Origin: an uncultured bacterium
GTDB taxonomy: Bacteria > Planctomycetota > Phycisphaerae > Phycisphaerales > SM1A02
Assembly (NCBI GenBank): GCA_903938205.1
Contig: CAJACJ010000034.1
Coordinates: 1 to 6,827 of the forward strand
DNA: 6,827 bases
Direction of reading: 5' to 3'
The position numbers were made by a program, and so were the translations under genes. Positions within the stretch are counted from its first letter, which is position 1. Each line of letters starts with the position of its first letter. Below are positions 5,558 through 6,827 of this stretch, piece by piece. Under the pieces are notes generated by a model. The model ran no database searches and had not been told where the DNA came from. It was given only the letters and a program-made list of their open reading frames with translations.

Positions 5558-6827
5558 TTAGCGGATGACGGTGGTGGACGGACTGACAACTTCAACCACC
5601 GCACGCACGCGTGTTGGTCGCAGCCATAGGACTCCCAAGCGCAGCATGCCCGAAAGAATAAAGATGATCACATACGCGCCGCCAGAAGTGTCCATGGATT
5701 TGAGAATGTATGCGCCAATGAATGATCCAGCCGCGATTGAAAAATACGTTGTGAAGTTGTAGAGCGCCATCATGGAAGTGCGCTCTGAATGTTTGATGCT
5801 TTCAAGCAGAACCAAGAACGAGGCCAGTTCCCACGCCGCCCACATGACACCGCTATACACCTGCACAAATGTGATCCACGCCAAATTGGTTGACACAGCC
5901 AGCATGAGAACGCCAAGCGCCGTGCCAGCGGTTCCAATGAGCAGCACGCGTCGTGCGCCAAACTTTTGAATGATGCCACCAAGCAACGTGAGCGCCAAAC
6001 ATTTTGAGCCAAAAAGCGTGCAAATTACAAGTAAATACGAGGCTTTGTCGAATTTTAAATAATCCAGAAGCCATGGGTTCACAAATGGTCCACTGACATT
6101 GGCCGCAAATTGCAATGCGATGAGGCAAAGCACGATGCGCAGATCTCCACCGCGACCAAGGCGCTTGGGCAACAGTCGATAATGAACGCGCGCAATATCG
6201 GTTGGATTCAACTTGACATCGCCTTGGTGATGAAGGAACCACACGCTGGATAGACGAGCCAGCGCCGCGAAGATCATGATCCACATGAACGCTTTCAGTT
6301 GCCAACCGTCGCGCTCGCCCAAATATAAAAGACCGCCCGCTGCAAGCATGGCGGTGAGTTGTGAAATTTGGCAAATACGATTTCGTTTGCTGAAATAGCT
6401 GGCGCGCAGCGACTCTGGAAATAGGCGAGCCACCCAAGTGCTCCACGCGGGCCACGCGCCAATAGCCGCACTCCAATAAATTGAGAGCGTGACAAAGACC
6501 AACCATGTTGGAATCTCTCCGTATGCGGCGGCGATAATTAAAGGAATAAATGAAATGGCTTGCACAATGGCGCAGCCTTGGATCCATTTACGCGGAGAGC
6601 CCACGCGGCGCAAACCGGCGGGAGAAGCGAGTTGCACTGTGGCGCCAACCAACATTGGAATAGTGATGATTAACCCCGCAATAAGCGGGCTTTTGCCCAA
6701 TGCCAATACCAACGCGGCGATATAGGTTTCACCCGCGCCCACCATGAAACAGAAGGTTGCGCCATCGCCCGTGCATGCGTTGAAATCGCGGCGCGTGGGA
6801 AGGGGATCAGGTATCGAATCGTCAGCC
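5558..6827 (-). CDS. MFS-type membrane transporter, 5' end outside the window
   Basis: This is an integral membrane protein with twelve hydrophobic segments in two groups of six, as in the major facilitator superfamily. Visible length is 422 aa. An internal ATG at 6745 would give 395 aa, but it falls inside the first helix. The same frame stays open to the window edge and encodes PTRRDFNACTGDGATFCFMV (9-28 of the visible part), which supplies the start of helix 1, so the true start lies beyond 6827. Between helices 4 and 5 is ESLRASYFSKRNR, the cytoplasmic loop typical of this subgroup. The long central loop includes GDVKLNPTDIARVHYRLLPK. Helix 10 contains YSGVMWAAWELASFLVLLE. The substrate cannot be told from sequence; the subgroup is uncharacterised as far as I know. 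The small unknown gene follows 9 bp downstream. Confidence 0.88.
   Translation of the reverse strand, partial: ADDSIPDPLPTRRDFNACTGDGATFCFMVGAGETYIAALVLALGKSPLIAGLIITIPMLVGATVQLASPAGLRRVGSPRKWIQGCAIVQAISFIPLIIAAAYGEIPTWLVFVTLSIYWSAAIGAWPAWSTWVARLFPESLRASYFSKRNRICQISQLTAMLAAGGLLYLGERDGWQLKAFMWIMIFAALARLSSVWFLHHQGDVKLNPTDIARVHYRLLPKRLGRGGDLRIVLCLIALQFAANVSGPFVNPWLLDYLKFDKASYLLVICTLFGSKCLALTLLGGIIQKFGARRVLLIGTAGTALGVLMLAVSTNLAWITFVQVYSGVMWAAWELASFLVLLESIKHSERTSMMALYNFTTYFSIAAGSFIGAYILKSMDTSGGAYVIIFILSGMLRLGVLWLRPTRVRAVVEVVSPSTTVIR

Noticed and set aside
5853..6587. 244-codon open frame on the minus strand
   Set aside because: It overlaps the MFS gene in another frame of the same strand. The MFS frame has twelve helices, while this one has no family features.
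1..6827. Defence system, prophage, integron or insertion sequence
   Set aside because: No transposase, integrase, phage or defence domain, terminal inverted repeats or att-like repeats were seen. The recognised genes are housekeeping or common signalling and transport genes.

Overview
The window looks like an ordinary, densely packed chromosomal segment of a free-living bacterium. I see no mobile element, CRISPR array, rRNA or tRNA. The style of several genes suggests the Planctomycetota, perhaps a Phycisphaerae-like lineage: the form of bS21, a 12-helix MFS protein with a GDGATF/YFSKRNR-type pattern, a four-CxxC ClpX-finger-like small protein, and a small 'NWADYDL'-type unknown. This assignment is recollection of family style, not a search result, and is only moderately certain.

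Layout. (1) Positions 1-28 hold a weak hairpin with an A6/T6 tract that could end the minus-strand pdxH transcript; 29-211 hold nothing I can name. (2) Minus strand, 1320 to 212: a YacP/Rae1-like NYN-domain protein, then pdxH (pyridoxamine 5'-phosphate oxidase), joined by an ATGA stop/start overlap. (3) 1321-1428: a divergent intergenic region with a perfect 8-bp inverted repeat and a sequence close to the rrn antiterminator boxA. (4) Plus strand, 1429 to 3178: a compact translation operon of rpsU (bS21), rsfS (ribosomal silencing factor) and trmB (tRNA m7G46 methyltransferase). bS21 has a basic tail. RsfS carries a long lysine-rich tail built on a strict five-residue period. (5) 3179-3307: a short convergent gap. 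(6) Minus strand: a cysteine-rich four-CxxC protein, divergent from a plus-strand membrane sensor histidine kinase (3712-5256) that has no response regulator in view. (7) Minus strand: an MFS transporter that runs off the right edge of the window, followed after 9 bp by a small conserved-looking unknown whose 3' end overlaps the kinase tail-to-tail by 23 bp.

How the genes may work together. The left half is centred on the ribosome: bS21 in the small subunit, RsfS on uL14 of the large subunit, TrmB on tRNA, and a possible ribosome-linked NYN nuclease across a shared regulatory gap. PdxH makes the cofactor PLP and has no obvious link to translation beyond co-transcription. The right half (kinase, zinc protein, transporter, small unknown) has no clear shared pathway.

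I found no convincing new multi-gene system. The leads most worth following are the phased lysine tail on RsfS, the boxA-like and inverted-repeat leader of the bS21 operon, the four-CxxC protein, and the small unknown next to the MFS transporter.
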